From assembly GCF_003634705.1 (NCBI RefSeq), contig NZ_RBWU01000006.1:1-64000 (forward strand): a DNA stretch of 64,000 bases, given 5' to 3'. Shown piece by piece: positions 1 through 9,085 of the stretch (positions are counted from its first letter, which is position 1; each line of letters opens with the position of its first letter). This DNA is from Actinomadura pelletieri DSM 43383 (GTDB lineage Bacteria > Actinomycetota > Actinomycetes > Streptosporangiales > Streptosporangiaceae). The notes under the pieces are model-generated. The model was not told where the DNA came from. It searched no databases and saw only the letters and a list, made by a program, of their open reading frames with translations. A program made the position numbers and the translations under genes.

Positions 1-1
1 C

Positions 2-85
2 CGCTACGAACGCAAGCCCGAGCACTTCCTGGCCTTCGTCGGCATCGCCGCCACCCTCATCTGTCACCGCCGACTCGCCAAATGA
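2..85 (+). CDS. IS5-like transposase, C-terminal fragment
   Basis: An open frame enters from the window edge and ends in TGA after 27 residues. The visible tail (RYERKPEHFLAFVGIAAT, then LICHRRLAK) matches the end of IS5-family DDE transposases, where a final helix with an 'RYE...HL.F...A..LIC.RRL' pattern follows the catalytic glutamate. The catalytic residues lie outside the window, so I cannot say whether the copy is intact. It shows that insertion sequences have landed in the element or at its left side. Confidence 0.6.
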   Translation, partial: RYERKPEHFLAFVGIAATLICHRRLAK

Positions 86-156
86 GATGACGTCTAAACC
101 GCCAGGCCGGAGCCCCATGAGGCTCGCCTTCGTGAAAAATGTTGCGCCGCCCTGCC

Positions 157-606
157 TCATTGTTCGTCGGCCTGGAATCCTTGGTGGATTTCCTGGCATT
201 CAATGCATTCGGGATCGCCCGCGTGTGCTGGGTTGACGAAATGCCCGGTGTCGGCGTGATGCTGGTCCCGACGCATGCACACCAGGTCGTGGTGGGTCAG
301 CCCGGTGCGGGTGCCGTCGCGCAGGAACGCGCGCAGCGCCTCAATGAGCTTGGGGACGCTGCGGTCTGGCACATTGCAGACCGGCCCTGCGTAGTCGCCG
401 TCGGGGTCGATCAGTTCAACGCCCCAGCCGTGGTTGCTGTCGCCCAGCGGTCCGTGCATGTCCCCGACCGACAGAACGCCCATCCCTTCGATCGGGACGT
501 AGATGGAGAAGCAGCCGCCACCGGTGTGCTCGACGTAGGCAGTTCCGAACGCCTCGCGCAGTGCCGCCACGGCCTCATCCACGCCCGGCCATTGCTCGTG
601 GCTCAT
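157..606 (-). CDS. hypothetical protein (149 aa)
   Basis: I do not recognise the family. The protein is acidic and soluble, with no signal peptide or membrane segment. The C-terminal part has a Cys/His-rich stretch (HHDLVCMRRDQHH, then GDPECIECQEIHQ) that could bind a metal. Its ATG overlaps the stop of the gene at 603-926 by four bases (ATGA), so the two are probably translated together. The leftward orientation, overlap and small size match the other accessory genes of this element. Confidence 0.6.
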   Translation of the reverse strand: MSHEQWPGVDEAVAALREAFGTAYVEHTGGGCFSIYVPIEGMGVLSVGDMHGPLGDSNHGWGVELIDPDGDYAGPVCNVPDRSVPKLIEALRAFLRDGTRTGLTHHDLVCMRRDQHHADTGHFVNPAHAGDPECIECQEIHQGFQADEQ

Positions 607-926
607 GGCGGGTCCAGCGTGTCCAGGGGCCGCCAGTGCCGGTACCGGACCACCGTCCCGGGCGTCGGCTTGGCCCAGTGGTCATCGGTGCCGCGCAGCT
701 CTGGGTTGAGGACGTGGAACCAGTCCCCGAAGTATTCGGCGACCGGTTCGCCGCAGCCGCACACCGCGACGGCGGTCTGCCCAGCGGTGACATGGTCCAG
801 GTGAGCGCCCGCCAGACACACTGCCGCACGGCAGCGCCAACCGGCCAAGCGTTCGCCATCCCAGACCATCCGTAGCAGCGGACTCAAGGTCGCTCGAAGA
901 CTCGTTCGCAACGTCGACAGAAACAT
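603..926 (-). CDS. hypothetical protein (107 aa)
   Basis: Small protein of unknown function. I chose the ATG at 926 because GGAGG lies nine bases upstream; the frame stays open to a TTG at 950 with no such site. The middle contains a short cysteine cluster (TAVAVCGCGEPVAEYFGDW) and the C-terminus is rich in Trp, Arg and Pro. It overlaps the downstream gene by ATGA, which supports a two-gene transcript. No homologue is recognised by eye. Confidence 0.5.
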   Translation of the reverse strand: MFLSTLRTSLRATLSPLLRMVWDGERLAGWRCRAAVCLAGAHLDHVTAGQTAVAVCGCGEPVAEYFGDWFHVLNPELRGTDDHWAKPTPGTVVRYRHWRPLDTLDPP

Positions 927-1113
927 GATTGATCGCCTCCAGCGGGGCAACGATGTCGTTCAGGCGGTCAGGAGGAGCCACGCCGGAAACCACTCGATTC
1001 ACGGAGCGATACCGGGTGGCTGAAGTGCGTGCCCGGCGCTCGGCTTTCAGCTCTTCGCCTGGCTATGAACCGCCTTGGTGGCCGAGCCGTCGAGCCGCGA
1101 GCTCTTGCGGCAT

Positions 1114-1341
1114 TCACCGGACGCGCACCAGCGTGGAGGCGTCGAAGATGGCGGGAGAGGCTCCATCATCGGAGACGTGGTAGAGGTAGATCTCGTCGCC
1201 GTGCTGGACAGGGTCTTCCAGCAGTTCTTGCCAAGCGCCGGGACCATCCATGTACCAGGGCGCGTAGCTGTCGCCAGCGGTCAAATCGGAAACGAAAGCG
1301 CTAGGCTGGTCGTCGTTTTCTCCGAGCGTGATCGTCCGCAC
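1114..1341 (-). CDS. small acidic hypothetical protein (75 aa)
   Basis: The GTG start has an excellent ribosome site (AAGGAGG, five bases upstream), which makes this a credible gene despite its size. The product is acidic (ENDDQP, HGDEIYLYHVSDDG) and cytoplasmic, with a C-terminal beta-strand-like tail (ASTLVRVR). Function is unknown. It lies just downstream of the C5-cytosine methyltransferase gene, in the same leftward direction, and may be co-transcribed with it. Confidence 0.55.
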   Translation of the reverse strand: MRTITLGENDDQPSAFVSDLTAGDSYAPWYMDGPGAWQELLEDPVQHGDEIYLYHVSDDGASPAIFDASTLVRVR

Positions 1342-1382
1342 AGTGGCCTCCTTTCACATATCGCAGGAGCCGGATTGGGCGG

Positions 1383-2561
1383 TCAAGCGGTGAGAGCGTA
1401 TTTGATGCGCTCGCCCGCCCATTCGGCGATGTTCGAGGGGACGGCGTTGCCAGTGAGTAGCCCATCTGGCGTGGCACCGTGGGGGACTTTGTCCCGGTCG
1501 GCCCTGGGAAACCGGGTGACGAACTTCCAGCTGTCAGGGAACCGTTGGGCGTATGCCTTTTCCGGGGTGGTGAACATCCGCACCCGGCAGCCATCGATGG
1601 TCCGGTCGTCGCCGGGCTGGACCAGCATGTGGTGGGTGCCCGCGGCGGTGATCGTGGCGACCGGGCCGTCCAGCGATTCCGACATTTTGTGCCGCCGCAG
1701 GATCGCCACGAAGGGGCGACCGTCCCAGCGGGTCAGGCCGTGCCGGATCCGGGCTCGGGTGGCGGGAGCATACAGTCCGCGCCGGTGCCCGTCGGCGACC
1801 AGCCGCATCGGCAGCGACCAGTCGATCCCCGGGGCCATCGCGGTCGTGGCTGGTTCGACCCGGCCATGTCCGGCCGGGCAGAGGTAGTAGTAGGCGCCGT
1901 GCCTGCCGGTGCCGGGGTCGTAGTCGCCGATCAGGTGGCCAGCGATCATGGTCGCGGTCGGTTTCCAGCACCGCACGCCCTGCACGGGCCCGCACACGCG
2001 GCACCTCGCTGCGGGGCGCACCTCCAGATCGACCTCGATACCGCGCTGGGCCAGCACGAACACCAGGCGTTCGCGCACTTGTGGGGCGGCCGGGTTGCCG
2101 GGCGAGGAGATGTGCGCGGCGTTGACCGGGACGATCCGGGCGGTGTAGTTCATCGCCTCGAACACCTTCAGCCACGGCTCGAACAGGTCCCAGCGCGCGA
2201 ACCGCAGGACGTTCTCTCCGACGATCACGGCCGGACGGTGGATCTCGGCGTAGCGGATCAGGCACCACGCTGTCGCCCGCGTCGCCGCCCACGGCTGCTG
2301 GCGCTGCTGGCGGACGGCGTTGCCGCCGGCAGGCGCCGCCTCAGTGCAGATCGGGCTGGCGACCAGCACATCGGCGCCCGGCAGGCTCAGCATGTCCAGC
2401 CGCGAGACGTCCTCGACAATGCCGTTCCCCGGCCGGTTGAGCAGAACTGTTTGCACTGCGGCCTGGAGATGGTTGACCGCCGCCAGCGTGTCGTAACCGG
2501 CCAGCGCGAACCCGGCCAGATCACCTCCACCACCGGCCATCAAGTGCACCGATGTCAGCAC
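1383..2561 (-). CDS. DNA (cytosine-5) methyltransferase
   Basis: Transfers a methyl group from S-adenosylmethionine to C5 of cytosine in DNA. The motifs appear in order: the SAM-binding motif I (HLMAGGGGDLAGFALAGY), a motif IV with the nucleophilic cysteine (ASPICTEAA, a variant of the usual Pro-Cys pair), motif VI ENV (VGENVLRFARW), motif VIII (PQVRERLVFV) and the C-terminal motif X (GNAVPSNIAEW). A pair of CxxC-type clusters (RCRVCGPVQ; YYYLCPAGHG) in the target-recognition region suggests a zinc site. I chose the GTG at 2561 because GGGGGAGG lies five bases upstream; the frame extends to 2582. No restriction enzyme is adjacent, so it is probably an orphan methylase that protects the element from host restriction (inference). 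Confidence 0.85.
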   Translation of the reverse strand: MLTSVHLMAGGGGDLAGFALAGYDTLAAVNHLQAAVQTVLLNRPGNGIVEDVSRLDMLSLPGADVLVASPICTEAAPAGGNAVRQQRQQPWAATRATAWCLIRYAEIHRPAVIVGENVLRFARWDLFEPWLKVFEAMNYTARIVPVNAAHISSPGNPAAPQVRERLVFVLAQRGIEVDLEVRPAARCRVCGPVQGVRCWKPTATMIAGHLIGDYDPGTGRHGAYYYLCPAGHGRVEPATTAMAPGIDWSLPMRLVADGHRRGLYAPATRARIRHGLTRWDGRPFVAILRRHKMSESLDGPVATITAAGTHHMLVQPGDDRTIDGCRVRMFTTPEKAYAQRFPDSWKFVTRFPRADRDKVPHGATPDGLLTGNAVPSNIAEWAGERIKYALTA

Positions 2562-2792
2562 GCTGTCCTCCCCCGAGTACACAAAAGGCTCCGCACCGGC
2601 ATCCCGCGCGGCGCGAATTGGTTGGGTCTGTCATCTCAGGTAGCGCGACCGCATTCACGCAGAGCGCCGCACCTTCCAGCTAGCGTGAGTCGGTGCCGCT
2701 TTAGCACGGTCGGCTTCCCCCGTCGTGGTTGGAAGACTCGGCGTCTTCCAACCTCTGTGAGGTGCGGTAGTGGGCCGGGTCCCCGTCGTCAG

Positions 2793-3059
2793 CTAGGCGA
2801 TTTGGGCGATGATCGGTTGGCCGCACAAGTCGCAGATTAAGTCGTCTTCGGCGGTGCCGTCGGGGATGGTCCAGGGGTAGACCTCACCGATCACGTCAGC
2901 CCATTCGGGGAACCGATCCGACAGTTCCAGCCCGGTGCCGATCGGCATGCATGACACGCAGATCAGCTGTCCGGCCTGCCATTGCCAGGCGACGAGGTGT
3001 TTGATGGTGTCGCCGTTAGTGGACTGCCAACCCGATGCCGCAGGCCAGCCGAGGGTCAT
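2793..3059 (-). CDS. small zinc-ribbon-like hypothetical protein (88 aa)
   Basis: The ATG is preceded by a perfect AAAGGAGG site, so this is very likely expressed. Two CxxC knuckles (ICVSC near residue 35 and ICDLC near residue 77) about 40 residues apart suggest a zinc-ribbon fold. Function is unknown. It lies directly left of the rightward recombinase cassette, and no gene is seen in the roughly 270 bases between them, which should contain the left end and promoter of that cassette. Confidence 0.6.
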   Translation of the reverse strand: MTLGWPAASGWQSTNGDTIKHLVAWQWQAGQLICVSCMPIGTGLELSDRFPEWADVIGEVYPWTIPDGTAEDDLICDLCGQPIIAQIA

Positions 3060-3333
3060 TAGCGCCTTCCTCCTTTCGTACGTTGCCGTTCGTGGCCGCG
3101 CGGACCGACCTGCGTCCCGACGCGATCAGGATCTCCACGGTTGGGTGCCATGCTCGCCCTCGTGGGTGGCGGTGATGTCGTTAGGGTGGTGATCGGTGAT
3201 GGGCTGCCAGCCAGCCGGTTCGCACGACAACCACAGCAGCCCGATCTTGACCAGGTCTCCGACGCTGAGTTCCCTTGCAGGTTCAGGCGTGTTGCTCGAT
3301 CACTGTCGGTAGTCGGACTTCTACGGTTGGGGG

Positions 3334-4920
3334 GTGGTCGTTTCCGGGGGTCTCGTCGGTGGATCCGCCGCGTTGGCCGGTGAGTGGTCGTTGTACTGGA
3401 CCGCTCGGGAGGTCGAGGCGCCGGAGGGGTGTGGCGATCTGCTGCGGGAGTGGGCGGACATCGACGGGCGGGAACGGCGGCTGGGGATCGAGCGGGGCAT
3501 GCCGATCCTGATCGACCCGGTGTGCAGGGTCGATCCTCGGTTGGCGGCGTTCTTCCGGCGGTCGCGGTTCGCGTTTCTGGCCGGGGAGAGCCAGAAGTCG
3601 TATGTCAAGGACTACCGGTTGTGGTTCACCTTCTTGTGGCATCGGGGCCTGTACTGGGACGAGGCTGACTGTGATGACCTGGACGACTATGAGGCGTGGC
3701 GGCGTCGGTCGCCGGACAATCCGCGGCGGATCGGCGGGGCGAAGTGGGCGCGGGAGCTTGCGGCGTTCAAGCTGCTGTATGACTGGGCGGTGGCCAGGGG
3801 CCACCTTGAGCGCAGCCCGGTGGCCACGTGCACGGTCGCTCGGCGGGACGGCACTCGGCTGGAGGTGGCGGCCAACCGGCCGAAGGATGTGCGGGCGTCG
3901 AACGTCAAGTGGGTGACGCCGCGGACGTTTCGGTTATGGCGGGATATCGGGCTGCGCGGGTATGACGCTCGGGGGTTGCCGGATCCGGGCTGGCGGGGTC
4001 GGAACGACGGCAGGAACTCGGCGTTCGCTGACCTGTTGTTCGACAGCGGGCTGCGGTTGCGTGAGGCGGGGTGTCTGCTGACGTTGGAGGTTCCGGAGGC
4101 GATGGCCGGTGCGTCCTTCTGTGAGGGGACGGTGGCGGCCGCGATCGCCAAGCGTCGCGAGCGGATGTTCTATGTGTCGGTCAGCGCGGTGGCCGCGGTG
4201 GCGGCCTACATGGCCACCGGTCGCCGGGCGGCTGTCGGCCGGGCGCAGCGTGCCGGCCGCTATGAGGCGCTGCGGGGGAAGCTGGTCATCACCAGGATCT
4301 CGTCGGGGCGGCAGCGCCGGGTGCATTTCGAGGATGCGTTGGGCAGGGCGGCCGATGCTCCGATCAACGAGTTGGATGCCGAGGAGCGACGTCGGTTGTT
4401 TCTGCGCGGCGGCGATGGGCTGGAACCGGTGCAGCTGTGGTTGACCGAGGGCGGGATGCCGATGGACTACACCTCGTGGGAGGCGGTGTTCGCGGCGGGC
4501 AGCGAGCGGTGCGCCCGGTTCGGCAAGCCGGTGTGGATCTCGCCGCACACCTGTCGGCACTCGTTCGCGTTGAAGATGCTGGTGACGCTGCACCGTGCGC
4601 TGGACCGGCGGTTCGGCTTGTCCCAGGGTGAACGCGACCATGTCCGGCGTGTCTACGGGGACGCGTTTCACCTGGTGAAGGACCTGCTTGGGCATCGCAG
4701 CGAGCAGACGACACGCATGATCTACTTGGAGCCGCTGAACGGCCTGCGGCTGGTGTCGATCCTGGACGACCCCGAAGCCGACGGGCTGGAGGCGGTGCTG
4801 GCACGGGTCGCCAGTGCGAGTCGTCTGGTGATGGACCTCGACCCCGGCCAGGCTGCCGTGGGCCATGTCGAGGATGACGCTGTCGGCGCTTTGAGCGGCA
4901 GTCCCTGGGGCGAGGAGTAA
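3334..4920 (+). CDS. tyrosine recombinase 1 (528 aa)
   Basis: Site-specific DNA recombinase of the integrase/XerD type. An N-terminal SAM-like DNA-binding region (residues about 75-160, including SQKSYVKDYRLWFTFLW) is followed by the catalytic domain. I see the first catalytic Arg in DSGLRLREAG, the HxxR pair in SPHTCRHSFALKM, the second His in LLGHRSEQTTR and the nucleophile Tyr in MIYLEPL. All catalytic positions are therefore present, and this is probably the active strand-exchange enzyme of the cassette. The GTG at 3334 has no strong ribosome site, so the true start may be slightly downstream. The next gene starts six bases after the stop. Confidence 0.85.
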   Translation: MVVSGGLVGGSAALAGEWSLYWTAREVEAPEGCGDLLREWADIDGRERRLGIERGMPILIDPVCRVDPRLAAFFRRSRFAFLAGESQKSYVKDYRLWFTFLWHRGLYWDEADCDDLDDYEAWRRRSPDNPRRIGGAKWARELAAFKLLYDWAVARGHLERSPVATCTVARRDGTRLEVAANRPKDVRASNVKWVTPRTFRLWRDIGLRGYDARGLPDPGWRGRNDGRNSAFADLLFDSGLRLREAGCLLTLEVPEAMAGASFCEGTVAAAIAKRRERMFYVSVSAVAAVAAYMATGRRAAVGRAQRAGRYEALRGKLVITRISSGRQRRVHFEDALGRAADAPINELDAEERRRLFLRGGDGLEPVQLWLTEGGMPMDYTSWEAVFAAGSERCARFGKPVWISPHTCRHSFALKMLVTLHRALDRRFGLSQGERDHVRRVYGDAFHLVKDLLGHRSEQTTRMIYLEPLNGLRLVSILDDPEADGLEAVLARVASASRLVMDLDPGQAAVGHVEDDAVGALSGSPWGEE

Positions 4921-4925
4921 CCCAG

Positions 4926-6746
4926 GTGGGGTCGGGGCGTGGGCAGCGCAAGGCCGCTTTGCCGCCCGGCGGTTATGTCCGCCCGGCCGCATTCGATGAG
5001 GGCGGCCTGGTGGTGACGGTGTTCGGCGAGTCCGGCGGTGTCGAAGGGCGCTATGACTTTTCGGTGCTTCCCGGTTCCCGGGACCTGCTGAGGGCGTGCG
5101 CTGCGGGGTTCGAGCGGCTGGCCGGGCCGGATCGCAACTGGCGGGCTGCGGCCACATGCCGAACCGGCTACAAGGTGATTCGCGCCTTTCTGCGCCACGT
5201 GGCCGACCTGGACCATCCCCCGGAGAAGGCGGGTGAGATCACGCCAGCGGTCTGGGCGAGCTGGCGATTGTCGCGACCCGACACCGTCCATGGGCGTGTG
5301 GGCATCAGCGTCACGCGCCAGTGGCTTCCCCACGTTCCGGGGATTGCGGCCGAGACCATCGCTGTCGCGGGCCGTCGCATTCCCAAGAGACCCGACCCGA
5401 CCGAAGCCGCCTACACCCGCGAGGAGTTCGAGCGGATCCGGGCGGTCGCGGCGGTCACCTTCAACAGCGCGCTGACGCGCATCCGGCAGGGCCGCGCGCA
5501 TCTGGGCCGTTGGCATGCGGGCGAGTTCGCGCCGCGCAGCGCCGATTGGTTGATCGGTGAGGCCCTCGACAGCGTGTTGCGGACCGGGGACGTGCCGCGA
5601 GGGCGAAGGCAGCAGCGCACCGTGCTGGCCCGTTATGTCCGCGCCTGCGGTGGGCGGGCGGCGGAGCAGACCTGGGGCCGGTTGTTGCTGACACTGCAGG
5701 AGGCGTATGCGCTGGCGGTGCTGTTGATCTGCGATCAGGGCTGGAACCGGGCCGTGCTGGACCAGATGCCAGTGCCCGACGACGCCCCCGGTATGGGCGA
5801 GAACGGCCTGGAGATCTACCGGACCGAGATCTACAAGCGCCGGCGCCCGGCCCATCTGCGCTACTCCTCGGCCAACCTCGTCGACCATGGCCCGGGCTCG
5901 GCTGGTCGGCTGATGCGCCAGGCGATCGAGGCGACCGAGCCGGCCCGGCTCACGCTGGAGCTGCTGGGCAGGCCGACCGACCGGCTGCTGATCAGCCGCC
6001 GCGCCACCGACGCCGGTCCCGGCAAGGGGGTGTTCCACCTCGGCGTGCCCAACCAGTTGGTCCAGCGACAGTGGGCCACCCGCTCTGGTCTGGTTGAGGA
6101 CCTGTCGGACGGGACCGCTGCGTTCACGGTCAGCCTGCGCCGCCTGCGCCGGACCGTGCAGGTGCTGGTGCGCCGGGAACCCGCCCAGAACACCCCGGCC
6201 ACCCACGAATCGGTCTACCTGTTGCGTGATCCCGCCGTCCGAGACGAGCTTGAGCAGATCGTCGTTCGCGGGTTGACGGACGCGGCCGCGCACGCCGCCG
6301 CCACCGTCCAGATGCGGATCCATCTGGGCGCCTCCGCCGACGAACTCACCGACGTCATCGACGACCCGGCCAAGCTCCGCGCAGTCGCCGAGGGGGCATT
6401 GGACACCGCGACCGGCGCCTGCCTGGACTTCACGGCCAGCCCCTTCAGCGAACCCGGCCAGCCCTGCACGGCCTCGTTCCTGATCTGCCTGGCCTGCCGC
6501 AACGCGGTCGCCACCCGCCGCCACCTGCCCCGGCTGGCCTACCTGCACCAAGCGCTGGAAGCGCTGCGCGCCATCGTGCAGGCTCCGGTCTGGGAACAGG
6601 ACTGGAAGATCCACTACCTCCGGCTCAGCCACCTGCTGAACGGCCACACCACCGCGGCGGAACGCGCCGAGGCGACCCGCCGTATCAGCGAAGACGACCG
6701 GCTCCTGATCGACCGGCTGCTTCGCCGCGGATACGACGCGTCATGA
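4926..6746 (+). CDS. tyrosine recombinase 2, non-canonical catalytic site (606 aa)
   Basis: A second, diverged tyrosine recombinase. The C-terminal catalytic region contains SLRRLRRTVQVL, where the usual HxxR begins with Arg rather than His, and THESVYLLRD with the likely nucleophile Tyr. The first catalytic Arg may be in GWNRAVLDQM. After the catalytic tyrosine comes a cysteine cluster (GACLDF, PCTASFLICLACRNAV) typical of a zinc knuckle, also seen in the third protein. The GTG start follows GAGGAG in the end of the preceding gene. It overlaps the third recombinase by ATGA. It may act as a partner that positions ends rather than as a fully active recombinase (inference). Confidence 0.75.
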   Translation: MGSGRGQRKAALPPGGYVRPAAFDEGGLVVTVFGESGGVEGRYDFSVLPGSRDLLRACAAGFERLAGPDRNWRAAATCRTGYKVIRAFLRHVADLDHPPEKAGEITPAVWASWRLSRPDTVHGRVGISVTRQWLPHVPGIAAETIAVAGRRIPKRPDPTEAAYTREEFERIRAVAAVTFNSALTRIRQGRAHLGRWHAGEFAPRSADWLIGEALDSVLRTGDVPRGRRQQRTVLARYVRACGGRAAEQTWGRLLLTLQEAYALAVLLICDQGWNRAVLDQMPVPDDAPGMGENGLEIYRTEIYKRRRPAHLRYSSANLVDHGPGSAGRLMRQAIEATEPARLTLELLGRPTDRLLISRRATDAGPGKGVFHLGVPNQLVQRQWATRSGLVEDLSDGTAAFTVSLRRLRRTVQVLVRREPAQNTPATHESVYLLRDPAVRDELEQIVVRGLTDAAAHAAATVQMRIHLGASADELTDVIDDPAKLRAVAEGALDTATGACLDFTASPFSEPGQPCTASFLICLACRNAVATRRHLPRLAYLHQALEALRAIVQAPVWEQDWKIHYLRLSHLLNGHTTAAERAEATRRISEDDRLLIDRLLRRGYDAS

Positions 6747-9085
6747 CCTCTGGCACCACGCCACAGACGGCGCACACCGAGATGAACACCGAGATGAACA
6801 CCGAGATGAACACCGAGATGAACACCGAGATGAACACGGGGGTGCGCGCCGGGGGCCGGGCCGCTGAGATCCAGCCCGCCGACCATGAACCCTTCGCCAC
6901 CCCACAGCGGCTCCCGGCGAGTATCAGTGTCGCGATCTCCCGGTTCGGCGAGGACGTGTGGGACCTGGCGCCCCTCAGTAACCGCCACCACGAAACCGGA
7001 CGCAGCCTCAACTGGTGCACCTTCCCCGAGCCGCTGCGCCTAGCCTTCAAACGCGCCGGATGGGCGTTGGTGAACCTGCCCACCCCACCGGAGTTGCTGG
7101 AGCGTGCGGCGAGGTCCCGCGCCGAGCAGCCCAGCGCCGCCACGATCGCGGCCACGGTCGAAGCGTGGCGACGCTACGCCCGCTGGCTCGCCGAGCGAGG
7201 CGTGATCCGCCTGGCCGACGTCGATGACGACTGTCACCAGGACTACGCCCTGCACATCGCGGGCTTGGCGGTCTCGCAAGGCACACGCGTGCGCGCCCTG
7301 TATTCGGTGAGCCTGCTCTGGGGTTTCGCTCCCCGCCTGCCACGCACGGACCGGGTGGTGATGCCGCCATGGGAGACCCAGGGCATGCGGGACTTCCTGC
7401 CCACCGACTCAGGCGTTAACGAGAACACCACGCCACCGATCCACCCTGCGGTCATGTCACCGCTGCTGATCTGGGCACAGCGGTTCGTCCAGGACTTCGC
7501 CCCTGACATCCTGGCCGCGCTCGCCGAACAACAACGTCTCCAAGCAAACATCGGCGCCCGAACCACTCCCGCGGCCGGGGCCCGCCTGCGCGCACTGTTG
7601 GATGAGCACACGCGCACCGGTACGCCTCTGCCCGGCGAGATCGTCAAAGGCCGCCGATCAATCGCCAAGTCCTACCTGGCCGGTCTGACCGGCGCCAGCC
7701 TCGCCCAGGTCAACAACATGATCCGCCGCCACGTCCAGAGGCGAGATCTACTGAAAGTGGCCGACAGCGCACCCCTGAACGTCCCGATCACCGCCCTGCT
7801 GCACGGCGTCCCCTGGGCGACCGGCATCAGCTACAACGAGGCACGTTTGCTGGCCACCCGGCTGGCTACCGCGGCGATGATCATCGTTGCTTACCTCAGC
7901 GGCGTTCGTCCTGCCGAAGTCCTGCATTTGCGAGTCGGCTGCTGCCCCGCCCCCGACCCTGGCAGTGGCCCTGGCTGCGGCCCTGGCGGCGACGGGGTCG
8001 TGCGGTTCCGGCTCCACGGCGAGCAGTTCAAAGGCACCTGCACCAGCAGCGGCACTCCCGCGCCCGAAGGACGACCGCGCCAGTGGACCGTCTTGCCGAT
8101 CGTTCACACCGCCATCGCCATCCTGGAACAGCTCACCACGATCGGCTTCCTGTTCCCGCTGAGCCCCCACTGGCTCAGCGGCCCACCCACCGTCCGCGGA
8201 CACGGCCGTACTAACACCAGCGGCCCACCTGCCAACGCCGACCCCGGGCCCAACGGACCCCATGGTCGGCGCCGCCGCACCGGCCAGGTCATCACCGCCA
8301 AGACCGCCGGCCAGCGGATCGCCCAGTTCATCACCTGGGTCAACGACTACGCCCAACAGCGAGGCCTGGTCGCCGAGGCCATCCCGGCCGACCCCGAGGG
8401 CCCCATCGGACTGTCCCGGTTTCGGCGCACCCTGGCCTGGCACATCGCCCGCCTCCCCGGCGGCCGCCTGGCCCTGGCGACCCAGTACGGACATCTGCGC
8501 CCCTGGGCCTCGACCATCACCGACGGCTACTGCGGCCAGGCCCGGCACGGCCTACGCCGAATCCTCGACATCGAAACCGCCCGCACCATGGCCGACTACC
8601 TCAGCGACCTCGCCGACCGCCTCCAGCACGGTGAAGGCATCTCCGGCCCGGCCGCACACCAGATGCTCACCGCCGCCACCGACGGCGCAGCCCGCTTCGA
8701 AGGCATGTTCCTCACCCCCAAACAAGCCAACACTCTGCTCGCCGAACCACGCTTCAACGTCTACGACAACCCCGAAGCGTTCCTGACCTGCAACAACGAT
8801 CCATCCAAAGCGTTGTGCCACCCCGACCGGGCCCGCAACACCAGCCGTGACCTACCACCGGCGATCGACCGATGCGACCCGGCCTGCTCCAACATCGCCC
8901 GCACCGACACCCACATGGCGGGCATCCGCGAGGAGATCGACCAACTCACCGAGGAAGTCACGAACCCGTTGACCCCCATCCCACTTCGTGACCGGCTCCG
9001 CCAGAGGATCTCCGCTCTCCAAGCGATCATCGACCGGCACGAACAGACCCGGATCGTTTCCACCACTCCGGAAGTGCAGCGATGA
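6743..9085 (+). CDS. tyrosine recombinase 3 (780 aa) with N-terminal TEMN repeats
   Basis: Very long site-specific recombinase. The N-terminus carries five exact TEMN repeats encoded by a 12-bp tandem repeat. Two DNA-binding regions follow, then the catalytic domain with the first Arg in LSGVRPAEVLHL, RFRRTLAWHIA (HxxR with His replaced by Arg), the downstream His in YGHLRPWAS and Tyr in DGYCGQ. A C-terminal cysteine set (FLTCNNDPSKALC, RCDPACSN) resembles a zinc knuckle, followed by an amphipathic helix (REEIDQLTEEV). The 'FRRTLAW' signature is shared with Tn554 TnpB-type proteins. Translation is coupled to both neighbours by ATGA overlaps. Confidence 0.8.
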   Translation: MTSGTTPQTAHTEMNTEMNTEMNTEMNTEMNTGVRAGGRAAEIQPADHEPFATPQRLPASISVAISRFGEDVWDLAPLSNRHHETGRSLNWCTFPEPLRLAFKRAGWALVNLPTPPELLERAARSRAEQPSAATIAATVEAWRRYARWLAERGVIRLADVDDDCHQDYALHIAGLAVSQGTRVRALYSVSLLWGFAPRLPRTDRVVMPPWETQGMRDFLPTDSGVNENTTPPIHPAVMSPLLIWAQRFVQDFAPDILAALAEQQRLQANIGARTTPAAGARLRALLDEHTRTGTPLPGEIVKGRRSIAKSYLAGLTGASLAQVNNMIRRHVQRRDLLKVADSAPLNVPITALLHGVPWATGISYNEARLLATRLATAAMIIVAYLSGVRPAEVLHLRVGCCPAPDPGSGPGCGPGGDGVVRFRLHGEQFKGTCTSSGTPAPEGRPRQWTVLPIVHTAIAILEQLTTIGFLFPLSPHWLSGPPTVRGHGRTNTSGPPANADPGPNGPHGRRRRTGQVITAKTAGQRIAQFITWVNDYAQQRGLVAEAIPADPEGPIGLSRFRRTLAWHIARLPGGRLALATQYGHLRPWASTITDGYCGQARHGLRRILDIETARTMADYLSDLADRLQHGEGISGPAAHQMLTAATDGAARFEGMFLTPKQANTLLAEPRFNVYDNPEAFLTCNNDPSKALCHPDRARNTSRDLPPAIDRCDPACSNIARTDTHMAGIREEIDQLTEEVTNPLTPIPLRDRLRQRISALQAIIDRHEQTRIVSTTPEVQR
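6776..6835 (+). repeat. five perfect 12-bp tandem repeats in a recombinase gene
   Basis: ACCGAGATGAAC is repeated five times without a mismatch just after the start of the 780-aa recombinase, giving (TEMN)5. Since 12 is a multiple of three, copy-number change keeps the frame. The perfect identity implies recent expansion or selection. Confidence 0.95.

Noticed and set aside
4722..6647. A 641-codon minus-strand open frame within the recombinase cassette.
   Set aside because: Antisense to recombinase 2; no domain, and the sense strand has coupled starts and conserved motifs.
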